DNA from: Streptomyces sp. NBC_01445
GTDB lineage: Bacteria; Actinomycetota; Actinomycetes; Streptomycetales; Streptomycetaceae
DNA length: 64,000 bases
NCBI RefSeq assembly: GCF_035918235.1
Contig: NZ_CP109485.1
Location: forward strand, 6,507,001 to 6,571,000
Reading direction: 5' to 3'
This document shows positions 7,555 to 14,587 of the stretch, one piece after another; position 1 is the stretch's first letter; each line of letters opens with the position of its first letter. A program made the position numbers and the translations under genes. The notes beneath the pieces were generated by a model. The model ran no database searches and was not told where the DNA came from. It was given only the letters and a program-made list of their open reading frames with translations.

Positions 7555-9459
7555 GTGACCACCGTCACGGACCACACCGATCACACCGAGCACGCCGATC
7601 ACACTGATCACGCCGGGCACGCCGGGCACGCCGATCACACTGATCACGCCGGGCACGCCGGGCACGCCGGGCACACCGAGCGAGCCGGGCACGCCGATCA
7701 CACCGAGCCCGCCGATGGCACGGAACCGGCCGGGCGCGTGGATCCGCCCCGGGAGGACGTGGACGGCTCCGGCGGCGGCGCCTGGGACGACGGGCTCATC
7801 GCCCGGCGCGTCGCGGACTCCGGCGTCTTCGACGTGGAGGCCATGCCCGACTCGTACGCCCACGAGGACGGGCTCCAGGGCGCCGACGCGGCGCTCGTCG
7901 AGCGCCTCGACGCGCTGCGCGAACTCGTCGGGCTCTCCCGCGCCCGCGTCGACGGCGCGGCCCTCGCCGAGGCGGGCCACGTGCTCGACGAGGCGGCCGC
8001 CCGGCGCAGGCTCTCCGTCCGGCACACCGTCGTCGCCATCGCGGGTGCCACCGGCAGCGGCAAGTCGACTCTCTTCAACGCCCTCGCGGGCGTGCCCCTG
8101 TCCGAGACGGGACTGCGCAGGCCCACCACCTCCGCACCCATCGCGTGCAGCTGGACGGACGGCGCCGCGGGGCTCCTCGACCGGCTCGGGATCCCCGGCC
8201 GGCTGCGCCGCCGCCCGCTCCAGGGCCAGGGTCCCAAGGACGTGGACGCGCCGCTCAAGGGGCTCGTCCTGGTGGACCTGCCCGACCACGACTCGGCGGC
8301 GGTCGAGCACCGTCAGCAGGTCGACCGGATCCTCGCGCTCGTCGACGCCGTCATCTGGGTGGTCGACCCCGAGAAGTACGCCGACGCGATGCTGCACGAG
8401 CGCTATCTGCGGCCCCTGGCCGGCCACGCGGAGGTCACCTTCGTCGTTCTCAACCAGGTGGACCGGCTGCCCGGCGAGGCCGCCGACCTCGTACTCGACG
8501 ATCTGCGGCGCCTCCTCGACGAGGACGGGATCGCGCTCGGCGAGCACGGCGAACCGGGCGCGACCGTACTCTCCCTGTCCGCGCTCACCGGCGACGGCGT
8601 CGATGAACTGCGCGAGTCCCTGGACCAGTTCACGCGCGAGCAAGGCGCCGCCGCCCGCCGGATCGCGGCCGACATCGACGCGGCGGCGCTGCGCCTGCGG
8701 CCCGTCTACGCGACCGGACGCAAGAGCGGGCTCAGCGAGGACGCCCGCGAGGAGTTCGCCGACCGGCTCGCCGACGCCGTGGGCGCCGAGGCCGCGGGAC
8801 AGGCGGCCGAACGCGCCTGGCGCCGCAACGCCAACAAGGCGTGCGGCACCCCCTGGCTGCGGCTCTGGCACTGGTACGAGTCCCAGCGCAGCCCGAGCGA
8901 CACGCTGACGGTCAGGCCCTTGCCCGCCGACGACGAGGCGACGGCGCGCCAGCGCGTGGAGCACGCGGTGCGCATCGTGGGCGAGAGGGCGTCGGCGGGG
9001 CTGCCGGGGCCATGGGGGCAGGCGGTGCGGGAGGCGGCGACGCGGGGGGCCGAGGGGCTCCCGGAGGCGCTCGACGACCTGGCGGTCTCGGCGGGGTCGC
9101 CGCCGCCTCGGCTGCCGAGGCCCGGCTGGTGGCCGGTCGCGGTCCTCGCACAGGTCTCCATGACGATCATTCAGGTCATCGGCGGACTGTGGCTGTTGGG
9201 GCAGATCATCGGGGTGCTCGATCCGAATCTCGGAGTTCCGGTGCTGCTGATGCTGTGCGGCATCATCGGCGGACCGTGTGTGGAGTGGTCGTGCCGGATG
9301 GCGGCGAAGGGGCCGGCGCGGCGCTACGGGCTCGACGCGGAACGGCGCCTTCGGGAGGCGGCGGCGGGGTCCGGGCGCGCCCGCGTCCTCGATCCGGTGG
9401 CCGCCGAGCTGCTGCGGTATCGGGAGGTCAGGGAGCAGTACGTGAAGGTGACGGGGTGA
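7555..9459 (+). CDS. dynB: membrane dynamin-like/YfjP-family GTPase with His-rich N-terminus (likely DynB)
   Basis: A 634-residue GTPase. Residues about 1-55 are a histidine-rich repeat. G1 is GATGSGKST (about 164), the switch RRPTTSAP follows, then G3 LVDLPDHDS (about 238) and G4 NQVD (about 300). Two hydrophobic segments between about 524 and 578 separated by a short loop form a membrane hairpin. The C-terminus is charged and helical. GTG 7555 has AAGGAG 11 bases upstream; GTG 7546 overlaps the previous stop as GTGA but is too close to the ribosome site. Translation is probably coupled to the upstream GTPase and the two should act together, as DynA and DynB do at division septa. Confidence 0.75.
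   Translation: MTTVTDHTDHTEHADHTDHAGHAGHADHTDHAGHAGHAGHTERAGHADHTEPADGTEPAGRVDPPREDVDGSGGGAWDDGLIARRVADSGVFDVEAMPDSYAHEDGLQGADAALVERLDALRELVGLSRARVDGAALAEAGHVLDEAAARRRLSVRHTVVAIAGATGSGKSTLFNALAGVPLSETGLRRPTTSAPIACSWTDGAAGLLDRLGIPGRLRRRPLQGQGPKDVDAPLKGLVLVDLPDHDSAAVEHRQQVDRILALVDAVIWVVDPEKYADAMLHERYLRPLAGHAEVTFVVLNQVDRLPGEAADLVLDDLRRLLDEDGIALGEHGEPGATVLSLSALTGDGVDELRESLDQFTREQGAAARRIAADIDAAALRLRPVYATGRKSGLSEDAREEFADRLADAVGAEAAGQAAERAWRRNANKACGTPWLRLWHWYESQRSPSDTLTVRPLPADDEATARQRVEHAVRIVGERASAGLPGPWGQAVREAATRGAEGLPEALDDLAVSAGSPPPRLPRPGWWPVAVLAQVSMTIIQVIGGLWLLGQIIGVLDPNLGVPVLLMLCGIIGGPCVEWSCRMAAKGPARRYGLDAERRLREAAAGSGRARVLDPVAAELLRYREVREQYVKVTG
7565..7710 (+). repeat. 9-bp tandem repeats encoding x-x-His triplets
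   Basis: About fifteen degenerate 9-bp units of the form CAC-RCC-GRK (for example CACGCCGGG, CACACCGAT) run in frame and encode T-D-H, A-G-H, A-D-H and T-E-H triplets. Larger sub-blocks are duplicated within the array, a sign of recent slippage or unequal crossing-over. Confidence 0.85.
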
Positions 9460-9606
9460 CCCCCGCGGACGTGAGTCGCCACCTGGCCGGGTGACGGGGA
9501 TTTCCACAACTGGCCGGTAGAACACAGGCACCAGCGGGCTCGTCCCGGCACAGGCACTCTGAGATCGCGGCCCGGAAGCGACCGGGAACGCGGTACGGAC
9601 GAGGCC

Positions 9607-9625
9607 GTGCGGGACGGGCCCGCAC
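9607..9625 (+). other. hairpin in the leader before ssbB
   Basis: GTGCGGG-ACGGG-CCCGCAC forms a 7-bp stem ending 31 bases before the ssbB start. It could be a 5' leader structure or a terminator of the GTPase operon; no T tract follows. Confidence 0.35.
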
Positions 9626-9656
9626 GCGTCCGTGCGCAGGGGAGGGGTGGACCGAC

Positions 9657-10199
9657 ATGAGCGAGACGACGGTGACGGTCGTGGGTAACGTCGCGACGAC
9701 GCCGGTGTACCGGGAGCTGCCGAAGGGGCCGGTGGCGCGGTTCCGGCTCGCGGCGACGGCCCGGCGCTTCGACCGGGTGCGCAACGAATGGGTGGACGGG
9801 CACACGAACTTCTTCACGGTGTGGGCGTGGGGCACCCTCGGCACGAACGTGCAGGGCTCGCTGTCCATCGGTGAACCGGTGCTGGTCCAGGGGCGGTTGC
9901 GGGTGCGGGACGAAGAGCGGGGCGGGCAGCACTGGACGTCGGCGGACATCCAGGCGTCGGCCGTCGGGCACGACCTGTCGCGCGGGACGACCGCGTTCCG
10001 GCGGAGCCGGCAGACTCGGCCGGGGCGCCAACCGGACGGCAACGAACCGTCGTTCGAGATCGAGCCGCAGGGGGAGAGCGAACCTCAGCAGGACCAGCAC
10101 GACCAGCAGGACCAGCAGGACCAGCAGGACCAGCAGGACCAGCAGGACCGGCAGGACCAGCGGCAGAGCGAACGGCGAGAACCGGCCGTCGTCGGCTGA
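9657..10199 (+). CDS. ssbB: single-stranded DNA-binding protein paralogue (SsbB type)
   Basis: A 180-residue SSB. An OB fold covers residues 1-105 (TVVGNVATTP, RFRLAATAR, FFTVWAWGTLG, VLVQGRLRVRDEE). The tail is a glutamine/aspartate-rich linker with a tandem QQD repeat. The acidic DDDIPF tip used by replicative SSB to recruit partner proteins is missing; it ends in REPAVVG instead. Streptomyces carry such a second SSB, SsbB, reported to act in chromosome segregation during sporulation. Its place next to two dynamin-like GTPases fits a sporulation role. GGGGAGGGG upstream sets the ATG. Confidence 0.8.
   Translation: MSETTVTVVGNVATTPVYRELPKGPVARFRLAATARRFDRVRNEWVDGHTNFFTVWAWGTLGTNVQGSLSIGEPVLVQGRLRVRDEERGGQHWTSADIQASAVGHDLSRGTTAFRRSRQTRPGRQPDGNEPSFEIEPQGESEPQQDQHDQQDQQDQQDQQDQQDRQDQRQSERREPAVVG
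10090..10163 (+). repeat. QQD codon repeat in the SSB tail
   Basis: Consecutive 9-bp units CAGCAGGAC (the unit begins several times from about 10108) encode a run of Gln-Gln-Asp, five or more copies in a row, with variants at both edges. Such arrays readily change length. Confidence 0.85.
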
Positions 10200-10253
10200 A
10201 AGAGGTCGCTGACTCCTCGGATCGCGGCTCGGCTCGAATGCGGCCCGAAGTGC

Positions 10254-10305
10254 GGCTTATCGGCGAATGAACACCGGTTCCGTGCCGTTGATTTGTCGAT
10301 AAGCC
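10254..10305. other. 9-bp inverted repeat upstream of thioester-protein gene
   Basis: GGCTTATCG (10254-10262) and CGATAAGCC (10297-10305) are exact inverse complements, 34 bases apart, about 215 bp before the GTG of the cell-wall protein. It could be a paired regulator site or a leader stem. There is no T tract. Confidence 0.4.
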
Positions 10306-10521
10306 AGGGCTGTAATCATTAGCGGCGATAACGATTCCGAGTCGGATCGCTCTCGTACCGCTCTGACCTGGGGACTGTGGTGCGCGGCTTCCTTAGGATG
10401 CCGGGCGTAGCCCACGGGGCCATTGATTCGGATGTCTGCTCAAGCGTCTGATTCACACATCGTTCTGTCGGCGGGACGTCACCCCCCTCGTGCCAATGTC
10501 TCCCGCCTGAAGGGGAATTCT

Positions 10522-11937
10522 GTGTTCTCTGCGGTATCTGTGTTGTCGGCGGTCACCCCACGCGGGCGGGGCGCCGCCCGCCTCGCCGCGGCGGCCCTGG
10601 TCTCCGGACTCGTGGTCACCGCCGCGATATCCGGCGCTGGCGCGGCCTCTGCGGACGAGGTCCCTCAGCAGCAGGGCGGCGCGACCGCCACGATCGGCGG
10701 GCTCAAGACCTACGGTCAGGCCGTCATCCACGACAACGGCAAGGACCAGCCCGTCTCCGCCGGACTGTTCGAGATGTCCGTCGACAACGGCGGCACGCTG
10801 CAGACGTACTGCATCGACATCCACAACCCGACCCAGCGGGACGCCAAGTACCAGGAGACCCCCTGGAGCGGCACGTCGCTGAACGGGAACGCGGACGCGG
10901 GCAAGATCCGCTGGATCCTGCAGAACTCCTACCCGCAGGTCAACGACCTCGCCGACCTGGCCCGCAAGGCCGGCGCCGGCAGCCTTACCGAGAAGGACGC
11001 CGCGGCCGGCACCCAGGTCGCCATCTGGCGCTACTCGGACGGCGCGGACGTGGACGCGGTCAGCCCCGCGGCCGAGAAGCTCGCCGACTACCTGCAGAAG
11101 AGCGCCCAGCCCCTCGCCGAGCCGAAGGCCTCGCTGAACCTGGAGCCCTCCGCCGTCTCCGGCCGCGCCGGTGACCGGCTCGGTCCGGTCACGGTCCGTA
11201 CGAACGCCGACAGCGTGAGCGTGACGCCGCCCGCCGACGCGGCCGCCAGCGGGGTCAAGGTCGTCGACAAGGACGGCAAGCCCGTGACGTCCGCCGCCGA
11301 CGGCGGGCAGCTGTTCTTCGACGTGCCCGAGGGCGCCGCCGACGGCACGGCCGCGCTGACGGTGCAGGCGTCGACGACCGTGCCGGTCGGCCGGGCCTTC
11401 GCCTCCGAGACCCGCAGCCAGACGCAGATCCTCGCCGGTTCCAGCGAGTCCACGGTCTCCGCGACCGCCACGGCGAACTGGGCGAAGAAGGGCGCGGCCC
11501 CCGCGTTGTCGGCGCAGAAGAACTGCGACAAGGGCGGCGTGGACATCACGGCGACCAACAAGGGTGACGAGGCGTTCACCTTCGAGCTGATGGGCCTTGA
11601 GCACACCATCGCGGCCGGGGCCTCGCAGACGGTGACGATCCCGTTGCAGGAGGACCAGGCGTACGACTTCACGATCAAGGGTCCGAACGGCTTCGAGAAG
11701 CGGTTCAAGGGTGTCCTCGACTGCAAGACCGAGAGCACCGCGGGCGGCAGTGAGCAGCCGTCGTCGCAGCCCAGCCCGGCCTCCGTGGGCGGCACCGGCA
11801 CCAAGTCCGGCGACCTCGCCGAGACCGGCAGCTCGAACGCCACCCCGCTGATCGCGGGCATCGCCATCGCCCTCGTGGTGATCGGCGGCGGCGCGGTCTT
11901 CCTGGTCCGCAAGAAGAAGGCCCCGACCCAGGACTGA
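10522..11937 (+). CDS. cell-wall-anchored thioester-domain (TQXA) protein, class E sortase substrate
   Basis: A 471-residue secreted protein. A signal peptide with a long basic N-region and hydrophobic core ends around ASA-DE (about 45). A thioester (TED/TQXA) domain follows: Cys97 in TYCIDIH and Gln165 in GTQVAIW are the pair expected to form the internal Cys-Gln thioester, used by Gram-positive surface proteins to bond covalently to targets. Ig-like regions cover about 195-410. The C-terminus has LAETG (432-436), a hydrophobic helix and a basic RKKK tail, matching the LAXTG motif of Streptomyces sortase E substrates. GTG 10522 is chosen for AAGGGGA nearby. A strong hairpin follows the stop. 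Confidence 0.85.
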   Translation: MFSAVSVLSAVTPRGRGAARLAAAALVSGLVVTAAISGAGAASADEVPQQQGGATATIGGLKTYGQAVIHDNGKDQPVSAGLFEMSVDNGGTLQTYCIDIHNPTQRDAKYQETPWSGTSLNGNADAGKIRWILQNSYPQVNDLADLARKAGAGSLTEKDAAAGTQVAIWRYSDGADVDAVSPAAEKLADYLQKSAQPLAEPKASLNLEPSAVSGRAGDRLGPVTVRTNADSVSVTPPADAAASGVKVVDKDGKPVTSAADGGQLFFDVPEGAADGTAALTVQASTTVPVGRAFASETRSQTQILAGSSESTVSATATANWAKKGAAPALSAQKNCDKGGVDITATNKGDEAFTFELMGLEHTIAAGASQTVTIPLQEDQAYDFTIKGPNGFEKRFKGVLDCKTESTAGGSEQPSSQPSPASVGGTGTKSGDLAETGSSNATPLIAGIAIALVVIGGGAVFLVRKKKAPTQD

Positions 11938-11956
11938 CCCCCACCACGCCTGACCC

Positions 11957-11990
11957 CGGCCCCGGCCCGCCTCCACGGCGGCCGGGGCCG
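11957..11990 (+). terminator. strong hairpin terminator after thioester-protein gene
   Basis: An 11-bp perfect stem (left arm 11957-11967, right arm 11980-11990, arms of the form CGGCCCCGGCC) with a 12-base loop, starting 20 bases after the stop codon. No T tract, typical for this genus. Confidence 0.8.
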
Positions 11991-12103
11991 TATGCGTCGC
12001 CATCCGCGGGCACAAGATGATGCCTCCGGCGGGGGATCGGCCGGCACCGGGTGGGAGGGGGCGCCGTTCCCGGCCGCGGGCACATCGTGGCGAGTGTGGT
12101 GGG

Positions 12104-12251
12104 CTCCCATCCCGTCCGCCATCGACCCAGGCAGAGCCGAGCAGACGCGGCCCATGGCGTCCAGGTCGTTCGTACAGTGGCGCGCTCCACCTGGACGCCA
12201 TGAACCACGCCCGCTCCGCGGTGTGTGGGTCGACGGCGGACGGGATGGGAG
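12104..12251. repeat. 148-bp imperfect palindrome
   Basis: Two 63-base arms (12104-12166 and 12189-12251) are inverse copies of each other with 52 of 63 positions matching, around a 22-base loop. Matching is concentrated at the outer end (25 of 26) and the inner end (13 of 13); the middle 24 bases have drifted. No gene is supported inside. It may be a MITE-like element, a decayed inverted duplication or a very long RNA hairpin. It stands at the left edge of the accessory patch. Confidence 0.75.
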
Positions 12252-12334
12252 CTGGGGAGGGCGGTCGGTGAGGTTGTGTCAAAAGCTGGCCTGGACCTAT
12301 TGGCCGAGAGTCAACGCCCTGCTTTACTTCGCGC

Positions 12335-12733
12335 ATGTTTTCGGCGATCTGCGGCGCCCTCGGCGTGCTACTCGGGACTGTGGTTGTCCGTAGGCGAGCG
12401 AAACAGGCTATGGCTCGGGTCAATGCGGGGCAGCCAGCCCTCTTCCCGATCGGGGCCAAGCGGCCGGACTTGAGTCGCCGATGGAACTTGGGCCGAACGC
12501 AAGCCAGTGCTGAAGAGTTCCGATGGGAACCTCGCTGGCCGTGGACGCGGCTGCGTGAACTCCCGGCAGACCTGCAGTGCGTCCGCACACGTGAAATGAC
12601 CTTCCGCGAGATGCTGTGGCTCCCGGACGGCGCCTTGGTGATCGAGTGCGAATCGTCTGATGGACCCGTGTGGCTGTGGGTCATGCCCGTGCAGGTGAAG
12701 CACGTAATAGCGATGATCCGGCGTGGCTGGTGA
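12335..12733 (+). CDS. hypothetical protein with N-terminal membrane span
   Basis: A 132-residue protein not recognised with certainty. Residues 1-18 (MFSAICGALGVLLGTVVV) form a likely membrane anchor followed by a basic RRRAK stop-transfer. The rest is soluble, tryptophan-rich and basic. The general shape recalls the actinobacterial DUF2550 group (one span plus a small cytoplasmic domain), but I cannot confirm this. Codon usage is visibly less GC-biased than in neighbouring core genes, consistent with acquisition. No clear ribosome site. It lies in the accessory patch between two conserved genes. Confidence 0.5.
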   Translation: MFSAICGALGVLLGTVVVRRRAKQAMARVNAGQPALFPIGAKRPDLSRRWNLGRTQASAEEFRWEPRWPWTRLRELPADLQCVRTREMTFREMLWLPDGALVIECESSDGPVWLWVMPVQVKHVIAMIRRGW

Positions 12734-12748
12734 CTGTGCCACTCCTGT

Positions 12749-12764
12749 GCCAGAACGAGCGGGG
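12749..12764 (+). repeat. 16-bp direct repeat, copy 1
   Basis: GCCAGAACGAGCGGGG occurs here and again, identical, at 13371-13386. After the match both copies continue with related sequence (CGGGAA at similar distance). It brackets the small gene at 12902 and may be a remnant of element-end or attachment-flanking sequence. Confidence 0.6.
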
Positions 12765-12901
12765 ACTCGCGGGAACTCAGGAGCAACCCCGGTGGTGGTC
12801 AGTGGACTTGGCCCAGGTAGGACTCCGCAGGTCACGCCAGTGATCGCCCCACCTCGCTCCTGAAGCGGTAGTCCACACCGGGCGAGTGAGATCATCCGTA
12901 G

Positions 12902-13186
12902 ATGGCCGACGCGCGACTTCCCCGGGGATGGACTCTTCAGCAGATCCGCGATGTATCGGGGGACCGAGAGGCTGTCGCCCTGGATCCCGATCGGCCAGTG
13001 AAGTGGGTCAGCGTCGGCGAGGCCCACGAGATGCCCCGCCCGGAGATCGTTCTCGGGTTCCACGGCCTGTGTCTCGTGAAGCCTGTGGATGACGACGACT
13101 GGTACATGGGCAGCCTGTACGACGATGGCAGCATCGACTGTTGGACCGCCTACGGCGACCTGTACGAGGCGCTACGCAGCCTCTAG
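12902..13186 (+). CDS. hypothetical 94-residue acidic protein
   Basis: A small soluble protein starting MADARLPRGWTLQQIRDVSG, with many Asp residues near 80 (VDDDDWYMGSLYDDGSIDCW). Not recognised. The acidic, Trp-rich make-up and small size are seen in immunity proteins and other accessory genes, but no partner toxin is visible. There is no transmembrane span or signal. The start lacks a strong ribosome site. The gene is isolated in the accessory patch between two copies of a 16-bp repeat, which makes it likely cargo or remnant of an inserted element. Confidence 0.5.
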   Translation: MADARLPRGWTLQQIRDVSGDREAVALDPDRPVKWVSVGEAHEMPRPEIVLGFHGLCLVKPVDDDDWYMGSLYDDGSIDCWTAYGDLYEALRSL

Positions 13187-13607
13187 GAACTTGCGCCACG
13201 GCTCCGCGTGCGAGGCGCACTGAGTGTCTAACTGCGTGACAACCACGACGCACAACCGCGAACAACCGTGGACGTCAGCGGACCATCAGCCCAGGTGGCA
13301 GACACAGGAGCCCAAGGGCAGCGAGCGCCCCGACTTCTTCGGGACGGAGAGGTCCGAGCACCACTTTCGCGCCAGAACGAGCGGGGGGCAGCCGGGAATC
13401 ACGGTGCCGTCGGCGGCACGCTCCGAGGCCCCGAACCGGCCGTTCGCCCAGTTCAGGCGTAGCAGCGGCCCTTGATCACTGCAGCTTCCCAAGTGGAGGT
13501 GGTAGTCCAGGGGCTGACGTGCCTGACGCCGCCCCTGTGACGCTTCTTGATCCGGTTGCGCTCTTGTACCGGGGGCCGGAAACTCCGGTTGTCCTAGAAG
13601 GGCTCAA
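13187..13607. other. intergenic stretch without a supported gene
   Basis: About 420 bp. It contains the second copy of the 16-bp repeat (13371-13386) and a short repetitive run with ACAACC-type motifs at 13240-13270. A frame at 13224-13475 has composition unlike a protein and no ribosome site. A weak stem (CCGG around 13570-13590) sits before the next gene, whose promoter must lie here. Confidence 0.5.
13371..13386 (+). repeat. 16-bp direct repeat, copy 2
   Basis: Identical to 12749-12764 (GCCAGAACGAGCGGGG), 622 bp further on, same orientation. Confidence 0.6.
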
Positions 13608-14549
13608 GTGCTTTTCAAACGAGTCGTGGTGGCCGTGGGGATCGTCGTCGCTGCTGGTCTGCCGACAGCAGGGACCGCCACGGCGGAGCAGGGGACTGCG
13701 GCCGGCCAGATCACCGCCACTGGCTATTCCTCCGGCTCTCCCGCTCTGGTCTCGCTCGACCCAGTGAGCGGCGATGTCATCCGGACCTTCGCGCAGAACG
13801 CCGAGGAAGGCGTCCTCTCTCCGAAGGGCTCCACCGTGGCGTACATCCAGCGCGACGACACCTGCATTCCCCAGACCGAAGGCTGCATGTACGCCCGGAA
13901 CCTGGTGGTCGCTGACGGCGATGGCAGTGACCAGCACGTTCTGGTCCGGGGTATCGCGCCCGAAACCAATGAGGCTCCGTACGTCGGCCACCCCGACTGG
14001 TCCCCGGACGGCAAGCGGATCGTCTACAACAGCCCGCGCGGTCTGGAGTGGATCAAGAGCGACGGCACAGGACAGGAGGTGCTCACGACAACCGGCGGCG
14101 CAGGCACCTTCTCGCCCGACGGCCAGAGCATCGCCTTCGTGAGGACCACCACGTACGAGACGGACGACGGCTGGGAGTACGGCAGGGACGTCTGGGTCAT
14201 GGACATCGCCACCCGGCAGGTACGCCAGATCAGCACCGTTCGCAACGCGCTGTCCACGCCTGTCGACTGGTCCCCCGACGGGCAGCGCATCGTGTACGTC
14301 ACCGAGAACGGCCTGAACGCCGTCGACGTGGCGACCGGCGCCGTCACCGAGCTGCAGAGCAGCTGGACGACCCCCCTCAGCAGCGTCCAGGGCCCCGTCT
14401 TCTCGCCCGATGGCACTCAAATCGCCTTCTCCGCCACGGACGACTTCGACTACACCCACAGCACCTATGTCGTCGACGCCGCCGACGGAAAGAACCTCCA
14501 GGTCCTGACGGACCAGGCTGTGACCCCCACCGACTGGCTGAGCAGGTAG
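13608..14549 (+). CDS. secreted TolB-like PD40 beta-propeller protein
   Basis: A 313-residue exported protein. The signal peptide has basic FKR, a hydrophobic VVVAVGIVVAAGL core and a cut near ATA-EQ (about 26). The mature part carries four clear PD40/WD40-like blade motifs: DWSPDGKRIVY, TFSPDGQSIAF, DWSPDGQRIVY and VFSPDGTQIAF, as in TolB-type propellers that act as protein or ligand scaffolds. No lipobox Cys, so probably released or wall-associated. GTG 13608 has AGAAGGG upstream. It is a single-gene unit ended by a hairpin, in the accessory patch. Partner unknown. Confidence 0.8.
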   Translation: MLFKRVVVAVGIVVAAGLPTAGTATAEQGTAAGQITATGYSSGSPALVSLDPVSGDVIRTFAQNAEEGVLSPKGSTVAYIQRDDTCIPQTEGCMYARNLVVADGDGSDQHVLVRGIAPETNEAPYVGHPDWSPDGKRIVYNSPRGLEWIKSDGTGQEVLTTTGGAGTFSPDGQSIAFVRTTTYETDDGWEYGRDVWVMDIATRQVRQISTVRNALSTPVDWSPDGQRIVYVTENGLNAVDVATGAVTELQSSWTTPLSSVQGPVFSPDGTQIAFSATDDFDYTHSTYVVDAADGKNLQVLTDQAVTPTDWLSR

Positions 14550-14560
14550 CAGGAACACCG

Positions 14561-14587
14561 GCCGCGGGCCCGGGTGGTGCCCGCGGC
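14561..14587 (+). terminator. hairpin terminator after propeller gene
   Basis: GCCGCGGGC and GCCCGCGGC form a perfect 9-bp stem with a 9-base loop, 11 bases after the stop codon of the beta-propeller gene. Confidence 0.75.

Noticed and set aside
7565..7710. CRISPR-like repeat array
   Set aside because: Repeats are contiguous, degenerate, in frame with a protein and have no spacers.
9474..9510. Possible DnaA box upstream of ssbB (ATTTCCACA)
   Set aside because: Two mismatches to the Streptomyces consensus and only one copy; no origin-like cluster.
13224..13475. 83-residue frame in the accessory patch
   Set aside because: No ribosome site, polar low-information composition, overlaps the second copy of the 16-bp repeat.
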